NCBI GenBank assembly: GCA_024639145.1
Contig: JAHEIZ010000010.1
Location: forward strand, 1 to 64,000
Reading direction: 5' to 3'
Source: Actinomycetes bacterium
GTDB taxonomy: Bacteria > Actinomycetota > Actinomycetes > S36-B12
Length of the DNA stretch: 64,000 nucleotides
Part shown: in pieces, positions 17,494 to 26,489 of the stretch
Layout: each line of letters starts with the position of its first letter
How positions within the stretch are numbered: position 1 is the first letter of the stretch
Position numbers and translations under genes: made by a program
The notes under the pieces: generated by a model
Told to the model about the DNA's origin: nothing
Database searches by the model: none
What the model saw: the letters and a program-made list of their open reading frames with translations, nothing else

Positions 17494-19065
17494 ATGCTTG
17501 ATGCAGCCATCACGGCGCAGTTGAAGACGCACCTCGAGAAGGTCGTCTTCCCGATCGAGCTGGTCGCCTCACTCGACGACAGCCCGAAATCCGCAGAGCT
17601 CGCCGGCCTTCTTGATGAAGTTGCCGCGCTCTCCGAGATGATCACCGTCACCAGCGGCGACAACGAGCGCCGTCCTTCCTTCGCGATCGCCCGCACCGGC
17701 ACCGATATTTCGGTGCGCTTCGCCGGTATTCCGATGGGTCACGAGTTCACCTCCTTCATCCTGGCGCTGCTTCAGGTCGGCGGGCACCCGTCAACAGCCG
17801 CGACAGAGACCCTTGATCAGATTCGCGATCTCGACGGCGACTACCACTTCGAGACGTACTTCTCCCTGACGTGCCAGAACTGCCCCGATGTCGTGCAGGC
17901 ACTCAATCTCATGAGCGTCATCAATCCGCGCATCACGCACGTCGCCATCGACGGCGCGCTGTTCCAAGATGAGGTCGAGGCGCGCCAGGTGCTCGCGGTT
18001 CCCGCGGTCTTCCTCAACGGCGAGATGTTCGCCTCGGGCCGGATGAGCCTGGAAGAGATCCTCGCCAAGGTCGACACGGGCGCTGCGGATCGTGCGGCCG
18101 CACGAATTGACGAGAAGGACGCGTTCGACGTACTGGTCGTCGGCGGAGGTCCCGCAGGCGCCGCCGCCGCGATCTACGCCGCTCGCAAGGGCATCAGCAC
18201 CGGTGTCGTGGCCGAGCGCTTCGGCGGTCAGGTTCTCGACACCATGGATATCGAGAACTTCATCTCGATCCAGCGCACCGAGGGCCCCAAGCTCGCCACG
18301 GCGCTCGAGCAGCACGTGCTCGAGTACGGCGTAGACCTCATGAACACTCAGAAAGCTGCGCGCATCACCCCGGCGGGAAGCGACGGTCTCGTCGAGGTGC
18401 GCCTGGAGAGCGGCGCGACCGTGAGGTCGAAGACGGTGGTGCTCTCGACCGGCGCACGATGGCGATCGATGAACGTGCCCGGCGAGCAGGAGTACCGCAA
18501 TAAGGGCGTCACCTACTGCCCGCACTGCGATGGTCCGCTCTTCAAGGGCAAGCGAGTCGCGGTGATCGGCGGCGGCAACTCCGGCGTCGAGGCAGCGATC
18601 GACCTCGCCGGCGTGGTCGCGCACGTGACCCTCATCGAGTTCGACGGCCAGCTCCGTGCCGACGAGGTACTTCAGCGCAAGCTGCGCAGCCTGCCGAATG
18701 TCGACATCATCGTCAGCGCACTCTCGACCGAGGTGCTCGGAGATGGCTCCAAGGTCACCGGGTTGACCTACACCGACCGCACTGACGAGAGCTCTCACGA
18801 GCTCGCACTCGACGGAATCTTCGTCCAGATCGGCCTGTTGCCGAATACTGAATGGCTCGAGGGCTCGATCGAGCTCTCGTCGCGCGGCGAGGTCGTCATC
18901 GACGATCACGGTCGCACGTCGATGCCCGGTGTCTTCGCGGCAGGCGACTGCACCACGGTGCCGTTCAAGCAGATCGTGATCGCACTCGGCGCGGGAGCGA
19001 CCGCCGCACTCAGTGCCTTTGATCACCTGATTCGCACCTCTGCACCGGCCGAGGTCACTGTCTGA
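17494..19065 (+). CDS. ahpF: Alkyl hydroperoxide reductase subunit F
   Basis: 523 residues, matching the usual length. An N-terminal double thioredoxin-fold domain carries the CxxC pair Cys127/Cys130 (SLTCQNC); the C-terminal thioredoxin-reductase-like flavoprotein has [16 protein letters not shown] for FAD, the redox pair Cys342/Cys345 in [23 protein letters not shown] for NAD(P)H and [19 protein letters not shown] at the end. It passes electrons from NAD(P)H to AhpC. CAGGAGTAA precedes ATG 17494. It is the second gene of the ahpCF operon, separated by 83 bases that include a hairpin. Confidence 0.97.
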   Translation: MLDAAITAQLKTHLEKVVFPIELVASLDDSPKSAELAGLLDEVAALSEMITVTSGDNERRPSFAIARTGTDISVRFAGIPMGHEFTSFILALLQVGGHPSTAATETLDQIRDLDGDYHFETYFSLTCQNCPDVVQALNLMSVINPRITHVAIDGALFQDEVEARQVLAVPAVFLNGEMFASGRMSLEEILAKVDTGAADRAAARIDEKDAFDVLVVGGGPAGAAAAIYAARKGISTGVVAERFGGQVLDTMDIENFISIQRTEGPKLATALEQHVLEYGVDLMNTQKAARITPAGSDGLVEVRLESGATVRSKTVVLSTGARWRSMNVPGEQEYRNKGVTYCPHCDGPLFKGKRVAVIGGGNSGVEAAIDLAGVVAHVTLIEFDGQLRADEVLQRKLRSLPNVDIIVSALSTEVLGDGSKVTGLTYTDRTDESSHELALDGIFVQIGLLPNTEWLEGSIELSSRGEVVIDDHGRTSMPGVFAAGDCTTVPFKQIVIALGAGATAALSAFDHLIRTSAPAEVTV

Positions 19066-19078
19066 TCCGAGCACGTCG

Positions 19079-19123
19079 CTGACGTCGTGGGGCCTCCCTA
19101 GACTGGGGTCCCCACGACGTCAG
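19079..19123. terminator. 14-bp inverted repeat between ahpF and the aldo/keto reductase gene
   Basis: Perfect arms CTGACGTCGTGGGG (19079-19092) and its complement (19110-19123) with a 17-base loop. It can end ahpCF transcription, but its closeness to the next start (eight bases) also allows an operator role. Confidence 0.6.
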
Positions 19124-19130
19124 GATTCCC

Positions 19131-20108
19131 ATGCGCACCAGGACACTCGGCACGTCACTGATCGTCTCCGAGCAGGGCCTCGGTTGCATGGGCATGAGTG
19201 GCAACTACGGAGTTCGCGACGATGCCGAGTCTCGCGCCACGTTGCACCGGGCACTTGATCTCGGCGTCACCTTCTTCGACACTGCTGATATCTACGGTCC
19301 GTACATCAACGAGGAACTCCTCGGCGCTGCCCTTGGCTCGGTGCGCCCAGAGGTCGTTATTGCGACCAAGTTCGGGCACGAGGTCACGCCCGAGGGAAAG
19401 ATCCGAATCAACGGTCGGCCCGAATACGTGCGCGCCGCATGCGATGCGTCACTTCGTCGACTCAACACCGACTACATCGACCTCTACTACCAGCATCGGG
19501 TCGACCTCGACGTACCCGTAGAGGAAACCTGGGGAGCGATGAAGGAGCTCGTCGATGCGGGCAAGGTGCGCACTCTCGGCATCTCCGAGGCAGCACCTGA
19601 CACCATTCGACGTGCGCACGCGGTTCATCCCGTAACAGCGATCCAAAGTGAGTACTCACTGTGGACTCGTGATGTCGAACGCAATGGGGTGCTCGATGTC
19701 GCTCGGGAGCTGACCATCGGATTCGTCCCGTTCTCACCCCTCGCGCGAGGGTTTCTCTCCGGTGCGATCACCAGTCTCGATCAACTGCCGGAGAACGACT
19801 ATCGCCGCGGCAATCCGCGCTTCCAGGGCGCGAACCTCGATCACAACCTGACGTTGGTGCGTGGAGTGGAAGAACTCGCCGCCGAGAAGGGGATCAAGCC
19901 AACCCAACTCGCCTTGGCCTGGGTACTCGCCCAGGGCGACGACATCGTCCCGATTCCGGGCACCAAGCGCGTGGCCTACCTCGAGGAGAATCTCGCCGCC
20001 TCGGACATCGACCTGACCGACGCCGATCGCGCTCGACTCGAGAACCTGTTCGGCCCGGATTCCGTGGCCGGCCCCCGGTATCACGACATGTCCCACATAT
20101 ATGTCTGA
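19131..20108 (+). CDS. Aldo/keto reductase
   Basis: 325 residues of the (beta/alpha)8 aldo-keto reductase family. The catalytic tetrad is visible: Asp50, Tyr55 (DTADIYG), Lys80 (ATKFG) and His122 (YQHRVD). The C-terminal [16 protein letters not shown] is the NADP-binding region of the YghZ/AKR-like branch that reduces aldehydes. It would use NADPH to reduce small reactive carbonyls. The ATG at 19131 starts right after the strong inverted repeat; only a weak CAGGA stands in front. Its place after ahpCF fits a stress role but does not prove co-regulation. Confidence 0.92.
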   Translation: MRTRTLGTSLIVSEQGLGCMGMSGNYGVRDDAESRATLHRALDLGVTFFDTADIYGPYINEELLGAALGSVRPEVVIATKFGHEVTPEGKIRINGRPEYVRAACDASLRRLNTDYIDLYYQHRVDLDVPVEETWGAMKELVDAGKVRTLGISEAAPDTIRRAHAVHPVTAIQSEYSLWTRDVERNGVLDVARELTIGFVPFSPLARGFLSGAITSLDQLPENDYRRGNPRFQGANLDHNLTLVRGVEELAAEKGIKPTQLALAWVLAQGDDIVPIPGTKRVAYLEENLAASDIDLTDADRARLENLFGPDSVAGPRYHDMSHIYV

Positions 20109-20185
20109 GCATGTCCCCTGTATTGACATGAACATTTATTCGGACGAAACGGACTGCTCATGAATTCCCGACCGATACTCAGCAC

Positions 20186-21073
20186 ATGAGTGCAGTGGGG
20201 AACAGAGTCGAGGCACGCGTACTGACAACCCAGGGCTCTCGCGTGCGGTGGTTTCTAGGCCTAGTCGTGCCGCTGGCATTCATCGCGCTCATCCTCCTGG
20301 CCGACTCGGCTGAGGGACCCAAGACCGCGTACGTGGGCGTGCTCGCCGTCGTGCCGATGTTCTCCGCCATCTTCGCGCGTCCGGTCATGACCGCATCCGT
20401 GGCCGTGATCACCTGGCTCTGTGCCTTTGCCTTCGGTCACCTCGCGACGGACGGCAATGTCACCGCGCAGACCGTGCGTCTTTTCATCATCGCCGGGGTC
20501 GGCATCATCGCGATCCTCGCGTCGATGCTGCGCACGCGGCGCGAGGAGCAGCTCATCAATGCTCTCATTCGCGCCTCGCAGGCGGAGGACATCAAGGCTC
20601 AGGCCAGCACTGATTTCCTCACCGGGCTACTGAACCGTCGCGGGCTGCTCGAGCAGATCGACGCGAAGGGCAAGGCAGATCGATCGCTCGCGATCATCGA
20701 CTGCGATGACCTGAAGAAGGTCAACGACGAATTCGGGCACGTCGCAGGCGATGAGTACATCCAGGCCATCGGCGGGCGCCTGCTCAGCAACGTCTCCAAG
20801 AGTGACCTCGTCGGCCGGTGGGGTGGCGATGAGTTCCTGGTCGTGCTCGACCTCCCGCAGGATCAAGCTGAGGCCGTACTCACTCGCGTGCATCGAAAGG
20901 TGATCGAGCGTCCGATCTCCACCGGCGCTGGCCTCGTTCCGTCGGCATTCTCGCTCGGGCTCACGGGCTGGCCCGCGGGGGAGGCCCTCGATCTCGCCCT
21001 CGCTCGAGCCGACAAGGCGCTCTACGCAGCCAAGGACGCCGGGCGCAATCGAATCGCCACATCCGCGGCGTGA
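20186..21073 (+). CDS. Membrane-bound diguanylate cyclase (GGDEF protein)
   Basis: 295 residues. Residues 20-115 contain four or five hydrophobic segments, forming a membrane sensor. Residues 140-295 are a GGDEF domain with TDFLTGLLNRRG, DCDDLKKVNDEFGH and an intact GGDEF at 213-217, so it should make c-di-GMP from GTP. The inhibitory RxxD site is absent (SKSD at 205-208), so product inhibition by that route is unlikely. It is the natural opponent of the EAL enzyme at 13.1-14.8 kb. GATACT ends six bases before the ATG, consistent with a leaderless transcript. Confidence 0.92.
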   Translation: MSAVGNRVEARVLTTQGSRVRWFLGLVVPLAFIALILLADSAEGPKTAYVGVLAVVPMFSAIFARPVMTASVAVITWLCAFAFGHLATDGNVTAQTVRLFIIAGVGIIAILASMLRTRREEQLINALIRASQAEDIKAQASTDFLTGLLNRRGLLEQIDAKGKADRSLAIIDCDDLKKVNDEFGHVAGDEYIQAIGGRLLSNVSKSDLVGRWGGDEFLVVLDLPQDQAEAVLTRVHRKVIERPISTGAGLVPSAFSLGLTGWPAGEALDLALARADKALYAAKDAGRNRIATSAA

Positions 21074-21122
21074 CCCGCATTTGAGGGACAGCCCGCGGTG
21101 GGTTTCGGGGGTTAGGCACGCT

Positions 21123-21128
21123 TAGGCT
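21123..21128 (+). promoter_or_regulatory. -10 hexamer of a leaderless promoter (surface protein)
   Basis: TAGGCT followed by six bases and ATG 21135; no ribosome site. Confidence 0.55.
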
Positions 21129-21134
21129 TTCACC

Positions 21135-23117
21135 ATGCGCCGCACACTCATTGCTGTCTCGTCCCTCGCCCTGGTTACTGCCGGGGCGTTCGTCCTTCCC
21201 ACGGTCTCGCAGGCTGTCTCCGGCACCGGCGTGTACGGCGTCTGGACAGCAACGGCCGGAGTCGGCGGCACGGGTGACGTGAACTTTCCCGGCACGACCT
21301 TCCCTGCAGCGACGTTCACCTCAACCGTGGGCACTCAGTCCGTAGCATCGAGTGCAACGCTGACCGGCACCACTCCTTTCGGCCAGGTCTACGGCACATC
21401 TAGTGGAAAGAGTTACCTTTCCGTGGGTGTTCCGAACACCCCAGGCACAGTGACGCTCAACTTCGCCACTGCGCCGACGGCCGGTATTTGGGGATTCGCG
21501 CTCGGTGATATTGATGCCGAGTCTGTGACGATCACCGCACGTGATGCATCGGGCAGCCCGCTCAATGTCGCCGGTTGGTTCAAGCAGTCCTTCAATTACG
21601 TCACTGGCCAGACTGACGTGCCCACCTGGAATGCCGGCACGGGCACGATCGCGGGCAATGTCAACGACACCAATGGCGCGAGTGCCTGGTTCAGTCCGAC
21701 GAGCGCGGCGAAGACGATTACCTTCACCTCGACCAAGTTGAGCGGAATCCCGAGCTACCAGATCTGGATAGCCACGGATCGCCCCTCCGCCACGGCGTCG
21801 GCGGCCGCGACCACCGCGAGCCCCTCAGCGTCGGCGACCTCCAGTGCTTCCGCGACTCCGACCGACACCGCATCAGTCACCGCGTCAGCCACGTCGAGCG
21901 CGTCCGCTTCGGTGAGCTCATCGGCGAGCCCGAGCGAGACTGCCGTGGAGGTGTGCACCAGCACCGACACTGCCCTTGTGAACGGTAGCTTTGAGCAGCC
22001 GTCGATCCCGGCAAAGTCGTACCGGCAGGTAGTCGATACCGAGGTGCCGGGCTGGAACACCACGGCAACCGACAAGAAAATCGAGATTTGGTCCAACGGC
22101 TACGGCGGGGTCAACTCACCGTCCGGAAACCAGTTCGCCGAGCTCAATGCCACCCAGGATTCAGAGCTCTACCAGGTTGTCGACACCGTGCCCGGCCAAA
22201 AGCTCGTCTGGTCGCTCTACCACCGTGCACGCGGTGCCGGAGCAGCGGGCGACACGATGTTCGTGAACATCGGGGCGCCGACCGCGAAGCCCGATTCGGT
22301 CACGACTATCAATGACGCACTGCCCGCCGGCTGGGTATTGCATACCGGAACCTACGTCGTGCCTGCAGGTCAGACCACGACCCGCTTCGGATTCGAGTCA
22401 GGACCAACCGCATCGAAGAACAAGAGCATCGGCAACTTCCTCGATCACATCTTCTTCACTACGGAGTCATGCATCACTCCGGAGGCAACCACTCCGCCCG
22501 TGAATCCCCCGGTCGCAACGCCGACCCCGACTCCGACGGTGACCCCGAAGCCAACCGAGACCATCACTCCGGATCTGCCGGAGCCGATCCCGGCACCGAT
22601 TGGCGAGACCATCACCATCACCCCGGCCGATCTGCCCGGTGTGCCTGAGGATTCGACCATCGTCGACGTGAAGAAGCCCGATCACGGTGATGCCGTTGTC
22701 GACAACGGTCAGGTGCTCTACACCCCGGAGCCGGGCTACGAGGGTCCGATTGAACTCGTCATCATCGTCGAGGAGCGTGACGGCACCGTGGTTGCTGTCG
22801 ATGTTCCGCTGGAAGCGGGTAAGGATCAGCACGCTGTGAACCTGACCCTTCCCGATGAACTGCACAGGGGCACGAACGTCGTGCTTGCAACCCCGATTCG
22901 CACCAATGCCAAGCAGACCGCGAAGTCCACGGTCACCTGCATCCCGGTCAACCGGATGAAGTCATTCGGTGACATCGTGGCTTGTCGCGTGGAGCGCTCG
23001 GGTGGCAAGGTAATCGTGAAGGCCAGTTCCTCGGCCAGGGTCACCGTGACTCTCACGGCTCCCGCAAAGGGCAAGTACCTGGCCTATCGCGAGGTTGCTA
23101 CTTACCGCATTCGCTAG
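21135..23117 (+). CDS. Large secreted multi-domain surface protein
   Basis: 660 residues. A signal peptide (1-28) precedes a beta-rich N-terminal domain (30-215). A Ser/Ala/Thr low-complexity linker (about 218-275) leads to a DUF642/carbohydrate-binding-like domain starting with LVNGSFEQPSIP and containing SPSGNQFAELNA and VPGQKLVWSLYHRA. A Thr/Pro linker then leads to a cadherin- or Ig-like repeat (DLPGVPEDSTIVDV...VLYTPEPGYEGP) and a beta-rich end. No LPxTG or C-terminal anchor helix is seen, so it may be released or bound through its lectin-like domain. The Ser/Thr linkers are plausible targets of the mannosyltransferase coded at 44.9-46.4 kb; that link is inference. Confidence 0.8.
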   Translation: MRRTLIAVSSLALVTAGAFVLPTVSQAVSGTGVYGVWTATAGVGGTGDVNFPGTTFPAATFTSTVGTQSVASSATLTGTTPFGQVYGTSSGKSYLSVGVPNTPGTVTLNFATAPTAGIWGFALGDIDAESVTITARDASGSPLNVAGWFKQSFNYVTGQTDVPTWNAGTGTIAGNVNDTNGASAWFSPTSAAKTITFTSTKLSGIPSYQIWIATDRPSATASAAATTASPSASATSSASATPTDTASVTASATSSASASVSSSASPSETAVEVCTSTDTALVNGSFEQPSIPAKSYRQVVDTEVPGWNTTATDKKIEIWSNGYGGVNSPSGNQFAELNATQDSELYQVVDTVPGQKLVWSLYHRARGAGAAGDTMFVNIGAPTAKPDSVTTINDALPAGWVLHTGTYVVPAGQTTTRFGFESGPTASKNKSIGNFLDHIFFTTESCITPEATTPPVNPPVATPTPTPTVTPKPTETITPDLPEPIPAPIGETITITPADLPGVPEDSTIVDVKKPDHGDAVVDNGQVLYTPEPGYEGPIELVIIVEERDGTVVAVDVPLEAGKDQHAVNLTLPDELHRGTNVVLATPIRTNAKQTAKSTVTCIPVNRMKSFGDIVACRVERSGGKVIVKASSSARVTVTLTAPAKGKYLAYREVATYRIR

Positions 23118-23123
23118 CGGCAA

Positions 23124-23525
23124 CTATCGGCGGCGAGTGTCGTGTGCTCGAGTAAGCATTACGAGCGAGGCGATGACGCCGTCGAGCTCGTCGCGACTCA
23201 AAGGTCCGGGCTCGGCGTGCACGAGCACGGCCATCGTCTCGCGAGCGATCGATGATGCACCTTCGGTGTTTCCTCGCTCGGCGTGAGTGATGGCCGCCGC
23301 CCATCGGGCCAGAGCTCGCCATAGCGAGCGCTCGGGCTCAGGGCAGCAACGCCATCGGATCTCGAAGGTCTCATGGGCGTGAAAGGGCATGTCATGCTCG
23401 AGAAATCCCATGGCCTCGCGCCACGCGGTTTCTGAGTCGATCTCCTCGCGTTCGACTATTCCCGGAACAACGTCCGGGGAGTTCGCATCGACCGGGCGGC
23501 CGAGTCGATCACGCGCTCGGGTCAA
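23124..23525 (-). CDS. DUF309 family protein
   Basis: 133 residues with the helical DUF309 core: FHAHETFEIRWRCCPEPERSLWRALARWAAAITHAERGN. The conserved HxHExxE pattern suggests a metal or polar pocket, but no biochemical role is known. The gene overlaps the end of the inositol-phosphatase gene by four bases, so both are read from one message. It ends six bases from the convergent surface protein gene and no terminator is obvious there. Confidence 0.85.
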   Translation of the reverse strand: MTRARDRLGRPVDANSPDVVPGIVEREEIDSETAWREAMGFLEHDMPFHAHETFEIRWRCCPEPERSLWRALARWAAAITHAERGNTEGASSIARETMAVLVHAEPGPLSRDELDGVIASLVMLTRAHDTRRR

Positions 23526-24334
23526 CGCGTCAGCGGGGGATTCGACGGGACGAAGCTCTTCAGCTGGTCGTAGAGCGCAGGCACGGCGGCGATGATGTTC
23601 CCGCCGTGATGCAGACCGTTGTCACGGATGAAGTCATTCGTGCGGCCACCGGCCTCCTGCACGATGAGCAGCCCCGCAAGGCAGTCCCACGCGTTGATGT
23701 GGTGCTCGATGTAACCGATGAGTGCTCCGCTGCCGACGTAGCAGACGCCGAGGGCACCGGAACCGTTGCGGTGGTACATCCCGCCGCTCTCGAGCAGGCC
23801 GGTCATCATCGAGATGAGGTCAGCCGGAGAGGTGCGAGTCGAGTATCCGACGCTGACGATGCCGTCGTCGAGGGTCTTGGCCTCGCGCACGTGAATCGTC
23901 TTGCCATTGAGGGTGGCTCCCTTGCCCTTCTGGGCGGCGAAGAACTCATTACCGGCCGGGCTGAAGACAAGTCCGATGAGCATGTCCTCGCCGCTGATGA
24001 AGGCGATCGATACGCACCAGCTCATCATGCCCATCAAGAAGGGCTGCGTTCCGTCGATGGGATCGACGACCCAGATGCCCTCGGCTCCGTCGATACCGGT
24101 CGGGCCGGTCTCCTCGCCGAAGAAGGCGTCCTCGGGAAAGCGCGCCTTGATGGCGTCCTTGATGAGCACCTCGGTGTTGTAGTCAGCCTCGCTGACGAAA
24201 TCCTGGGGACCCTTGCTCTTGATGTCGAGGGAATCGAGAGAGTTGAAGTAGGTCATCGCGAGTGCTCCGGCCTCAGCGATCAGGGTCTTGCCGAATTCGA
24301 AGCGATCGTCGATGTCCTGCTGAGTCAATGCCAT
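23522..24334 (-). CDS. Inositol monophosphatase family phosphatase
   Basis: 270 residues of the Mg2+/Li+-sensitive phosphatase fold. Metal ligands are visible: Glu74/Glu75 in FFGEETG, Asp91 and Asp94 in WVVDPIDGTQPF, and an Asp in NAWDCLAGLLIVQEAGG. Substrates could be inositol-1-phosphate, histidinol phosphate or similar; the sequence does not decide. Translation continues into the DUF309 gene through a 4-bp overlap. The start is set by TAGGCT six bases before ATG 24334, with no ribosome site. The sugar kinase at 24364 ends 30 bases upstream on the same strand. Confidence 0.9.
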   Translation of the reverse strand: MALTQQDIDDRFEFGKTLIAEAGALAMTYFNSLDSLDIKSKGPQDFVSEADYNTEVLIKDAIKARFPEDAFFGEETGPTGIDGAEGIWVVDPIDGTQPFLMGMMSWCVSIAFISGEDMLIGLVFSPAGNEFFAAQKGKGATLNGKTIHVREAKTLDDGIVSVGYSTRTSPADLISMMTGLLESGGMYHRNGSGALGVCYVGSGALIGYIEHHINAWDCLAGLLIVQEAGGRTNDFIRDNGLHHGGNIIAAVPALYDQLKSFVPSNPPLTR

Positions 24335-24340
24335 GGTCTC

Positions 24341-24346
24341 AGCCTA
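24341..24346 (-). promoter_or_regulatory. -10 hexamer of a leaderless promoter (inositol phosphatase gene)
   Basis: Minus-strand TAGGCT, six bases, then ATG at 24334. It lies in the 29-bp gap after the upstream kinase gene, so the phosphatase-DUF309 pair can be transcribed on its own. Confidence 0.55.
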
Positions 24347-24363
24347 CGGGAGTCTCTCGGCGC

Positions 24364-25260
24364 TCAGTCGCGCCAGAGCCAGGCCGCTCCGCGCACTCCG
24401 CTTGAATCCCCGTGCACTGAGCGCACGATCGGCGTGTGGAAGACGGGGGAGAACGTGTACTGCCCGATCTTCGCGGGCAGATCGTCGTAGAGCTCGTCGA
24501 TATTGCTCATGCCGCCACCCATGACGAACACGTCGGGGTCGAGGGTGTTCACCACGACCGAGAGCCCGCGACCAACGCGATCGATCCAGCGCTCGTAGTT
24601 AGCCATCGCCCGTGTATCACCGGCGCGCTTGAGTTCCATGATCTCGGCCGGCTTCAGGTCGGCACCGCCATGGCGAATGAAATCGCGCGTGAAGCTGTAG
24701 CCCGAAAGCCAGGTCTCGATGCAGCCGCTCTTGCCGCAGTAGCACGGGTCGCCGGGCTGCTCGTCTGCGTGAGCGAGTGGCAGCGGGTTGTGCCCCCAAT
24801 CGCCGGCGCTGTTGTTCGGGCCGTGATGTGCGCGACCATTGATCGAGATTCCTGCGCCCGTCCCGCTTGCGATGATGACGCCGAAGACCACGTTGTAGCC
24901 CGCTCCGGCACCATCTGTCGCCTCTGAAGCAGCGAAGCAATCAGCGTCATTCACCACGCGGATAGGGCGATCGATCACGCGCTGCAGATCAGCTTCGACC
25001 GGCTGGCCGTTGATCCAGGTGGAGCTTCCGCCCTTGCCCAGGCGACTGATCGGCTCGAGAGACCCCGGGATACCGATTCCGATGGAGCCTGTTCGGCCGG
25101 TAGTTGTCTCGGCCTCATCTATCAGCTCGCGCACGGTACGAAGGCAGCCCTCGTAATCTCCACGCGGGGTATCGCGCCGGATGCGCAGCAGCTCGGTGCC
25201 ATCAGGCTCGAGCGCCACGACCTCGATCTTCGTGCCGCCCCAGTCGACGCCGATCAGCAT
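24364..25260 (-). CDS. ROK-family sugar kinase (fructokinase/mannokinase-like)
   Basis: 298 residues. The ATP-binding DWGGTKIE (6-13), VNDADCFAASEATDGAG, VIIASGTGAGISI and AGDWGHNPLP segments and the zinc motif CYCGKSGCIETWLSG place it in the ROK family close to Mak/NagK-type kinases. It would phosphorylate fructose, mannose or N-acetylglucosamine at C6. CGGAGTTGAGCA in front of ATG 25260 is an acceptable ribosome site. No sugar transporter or isomerase lies next to it, so the substrate cannot be fixed by context. Confidence 0.9.
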   Translation of the reverse strand: MLIGVDWGGTKIEVVALEPDGTELLRIRRDTPRGDYEGCLRTVRELIDEAETTTGRTGSIGIGIPGSLEPISRLGKGGSSTWINGQPVEADLQRVIDRPIRVVNDADCFAASEATDGAGAGYNVVFGVIIASGTGAGISINGRAHHGPNNSAGDWGHNPLPLAHADEQPGDPCYCGKSGCIETWLSGYSFTRDFIRHGGADLKPAEIMELKRAGDTRAMANYERWIDRVGRGLSVVVNTLDPDVFVMGGGMSNIDELYDDLPAKIGQYTFSPVFHTPIVRSVHGDSSGVRGAAWLWRD

Positions 25261-25311
25261 TGCTCAACTCCGCTCACGTGGTGGTGGGGAGAGTATGGCG
25301 CAGAGCCTCGA

Positions 25312-25665
25312 TCAGGCGGCGGTGAACCAGCGTCGGGCAGAAGGAGCCCGAGTGAGCAGGAGAAGCACGATGGTGAAGCCGACAAGGAGGATTGCCTGCC
25401 AGTTCACGAAGACGGTGAGGAGGCTGTCGCCGATGATCACGAACCACATCGCGGCGAACGCCTTCCGCGAATGCAGCGTGGTGAAGCGCGAGATCAGTAC
25501 ATGGGCTCCGCCCAGAACAACGCCGACGATAAGAACCGCCCAGGGGCGATTCCCGTCGACGAAGGCACCGATGATGCTGGAGATCCAGAACAGCACGCCG
25601 ATGGCGGCGAGAACATGGATGGTGATGATCGGGGCGGGGCCGAAGCGGCCACTGTCGGAGTTCAT
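25312..25665 (-). CDS. Small multi-pass membrane protein
   Basis: 117 residues with three or four hydrophobic helices (about 15-35, 42-62, 70-90, 92-108) and a basic C-terminal end. I do not recognise a family. ATG 25665 is chosen over an upstream start at 25710 because TATCGT stands exactly six bases before it, as in the many leaderless genes of this window. It is a single gene, divergent from the secreted 167-residue protein. Confidence 0.7.
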   Translation of the reverse strand: MNSDSGRFGPAPIITIHVLAAIGVLFWISSIIGAFVDGNRPWAVLIVGVVLGGAHVLISRFTTLHSRKAFAAMWFVIIGDSLLTVFVNWQAILLVGFTIVLLLLTRAPSARRWFTAA

Positions 25666-25671
25666 GACTGC

Positions 25672-25677
25672 ACGATA
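25672..25677 (-). promoter_or_regulatory. -10 hexamer of a leaderless promoter (small membrane protein)
   Basis: Minus-strand TATCGT followed by six bases and ATG 25665; decides the start. Confidence 0.55.
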
Positions 25678-25741
25678 AGGGGACCAGGCCGACCATGGGT
25701 GCGATGTCACGTTCGTGCCGTGCCTCTTCGCGTGCTGAACG

Positions 25742-25747
25742 TATGCT
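25742..25747 (+). promoter_or_regulatory. -10 hexamer of a leaderless promoter (secreted 167-aa protein)
   Basis: TATGCT followed by six bases and ATG 25754; no ribosome site. Confidence 0.55.
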
Positions 25748-25753
25748 CATTTC

Positions 25754-26257
25754 ATGACTCGATCCTCCGTCGTGCGCACCCTGGCCGCCTCGATTGCTGC
25801 TACTGCTCTCCTTCTCTCAGGTGTTGCTGCGGCTCCTGCCGCCTCGGCAGCATCGAGCGGGTCTGCGTCGTGGGGCTGGGGGCAGCTTCATCTCAAGACG
25901 CTCAAGCCTTGGCAGATGTCGGTTCTTCGAGATGCCCTGGTGTCTGCGCAGCCGGCGGCGATGGCCGATGCACGTCGGCAGGCCCTTGCGCTGCTCGTGA
26001 CTTCGGGTGCGGTCACTCCCAGCCAGGCCGATCTGCTTGCAGCTGTGAACACTCAGTCTGCAGTCAATGCTCTGGTTGCCTCGGGGGACTTCACCAAGCA
26101 GCGGGCAGCAGCCGTTACCCAGGTGATCAAGGGTTATTCGCGCACGCAGGCCCGCTACTCCGCGGCCAAGTTCGCGCTCGAGCTGCTGACCTCGACTGGG
26201 CTTCTCAATCACGCGCAAGCAGAAGAGGTTCGTGCGCAGCTAGTGAATATTCACTGA
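25754..26257 (+). CDS. Secreted helical protein of unknown function
   Basis: 167 residues. A clear Sec signal peptide (Arg start, hydrophobic core, Ala-rich end with cleavage near AASA at about 33-36) is followed by a helical domain. Two similar helical segments can be seen: LRDALVSAQPAAMADARRQ...LLVTSGAVTPSQADLL and AVTQVIKGYSRTQAR...ELLTSTGLLNHAQAEEV; both end in a Ser/Thr-Gly, then a Gln-Ala-Asp/Glu turn, which suggests an internal duplication. No family is recognised. The transcript is predicted to be leaderless. Confidence 0.75.
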   Translation: MTRSSVVRTLAASIAATALLLSGVAAAPAASAASSGSASWGWGQLHLKTLKPWQMSVLRDALVSAQPAAMADARRQALALLVTSGAVTPSQADLLAAVNTQSAVNALVASGDFTKQRAAAVTQVIKGYSRTQARYSAAKFALELLTSTGLLNHAQAEEVRAQLVNIH

Positions 26258-26489
26258 CGTGTTGTCCACGCTTTCTGCAGGGAAGAGTTAGGCAAGTCTC
26301 CGCCGTCAGTGCGCAGGTTGGCGCTCAGGCAGATCTGTCTCGGATTAATCCGCTCGGAGTGAATTCACGTGCGGTGGCGAGGGGATGCCGATTCCGGATC
26401 ACGCGGAAAGGCTACGCCACGGTGATCCGTGCCGAGCAGTTCAGCGCTCACTCGGCGACCGTGGCTCGAGTTCGGCGCCAGCCGGACTT
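26258..26489. other. Intergenic region with two palindromic sites
   Basis: Holds a perfect 12-bp palindrome CGGATTAATCCG (26341-26352) and an 8-bp inverted repeat CGGATCAC/GTGATCCG (26395-26402 with 26422-26429). No gene is supported. The genes on both sides point into this region, so terminator or binding-site roles are both possible. Confidence 0.45.

Noticed and set aside
17791-19074. A 427-codon open frame opposite ahpF
   Set aside because: Antisense shadow of ahpF, no motifs.
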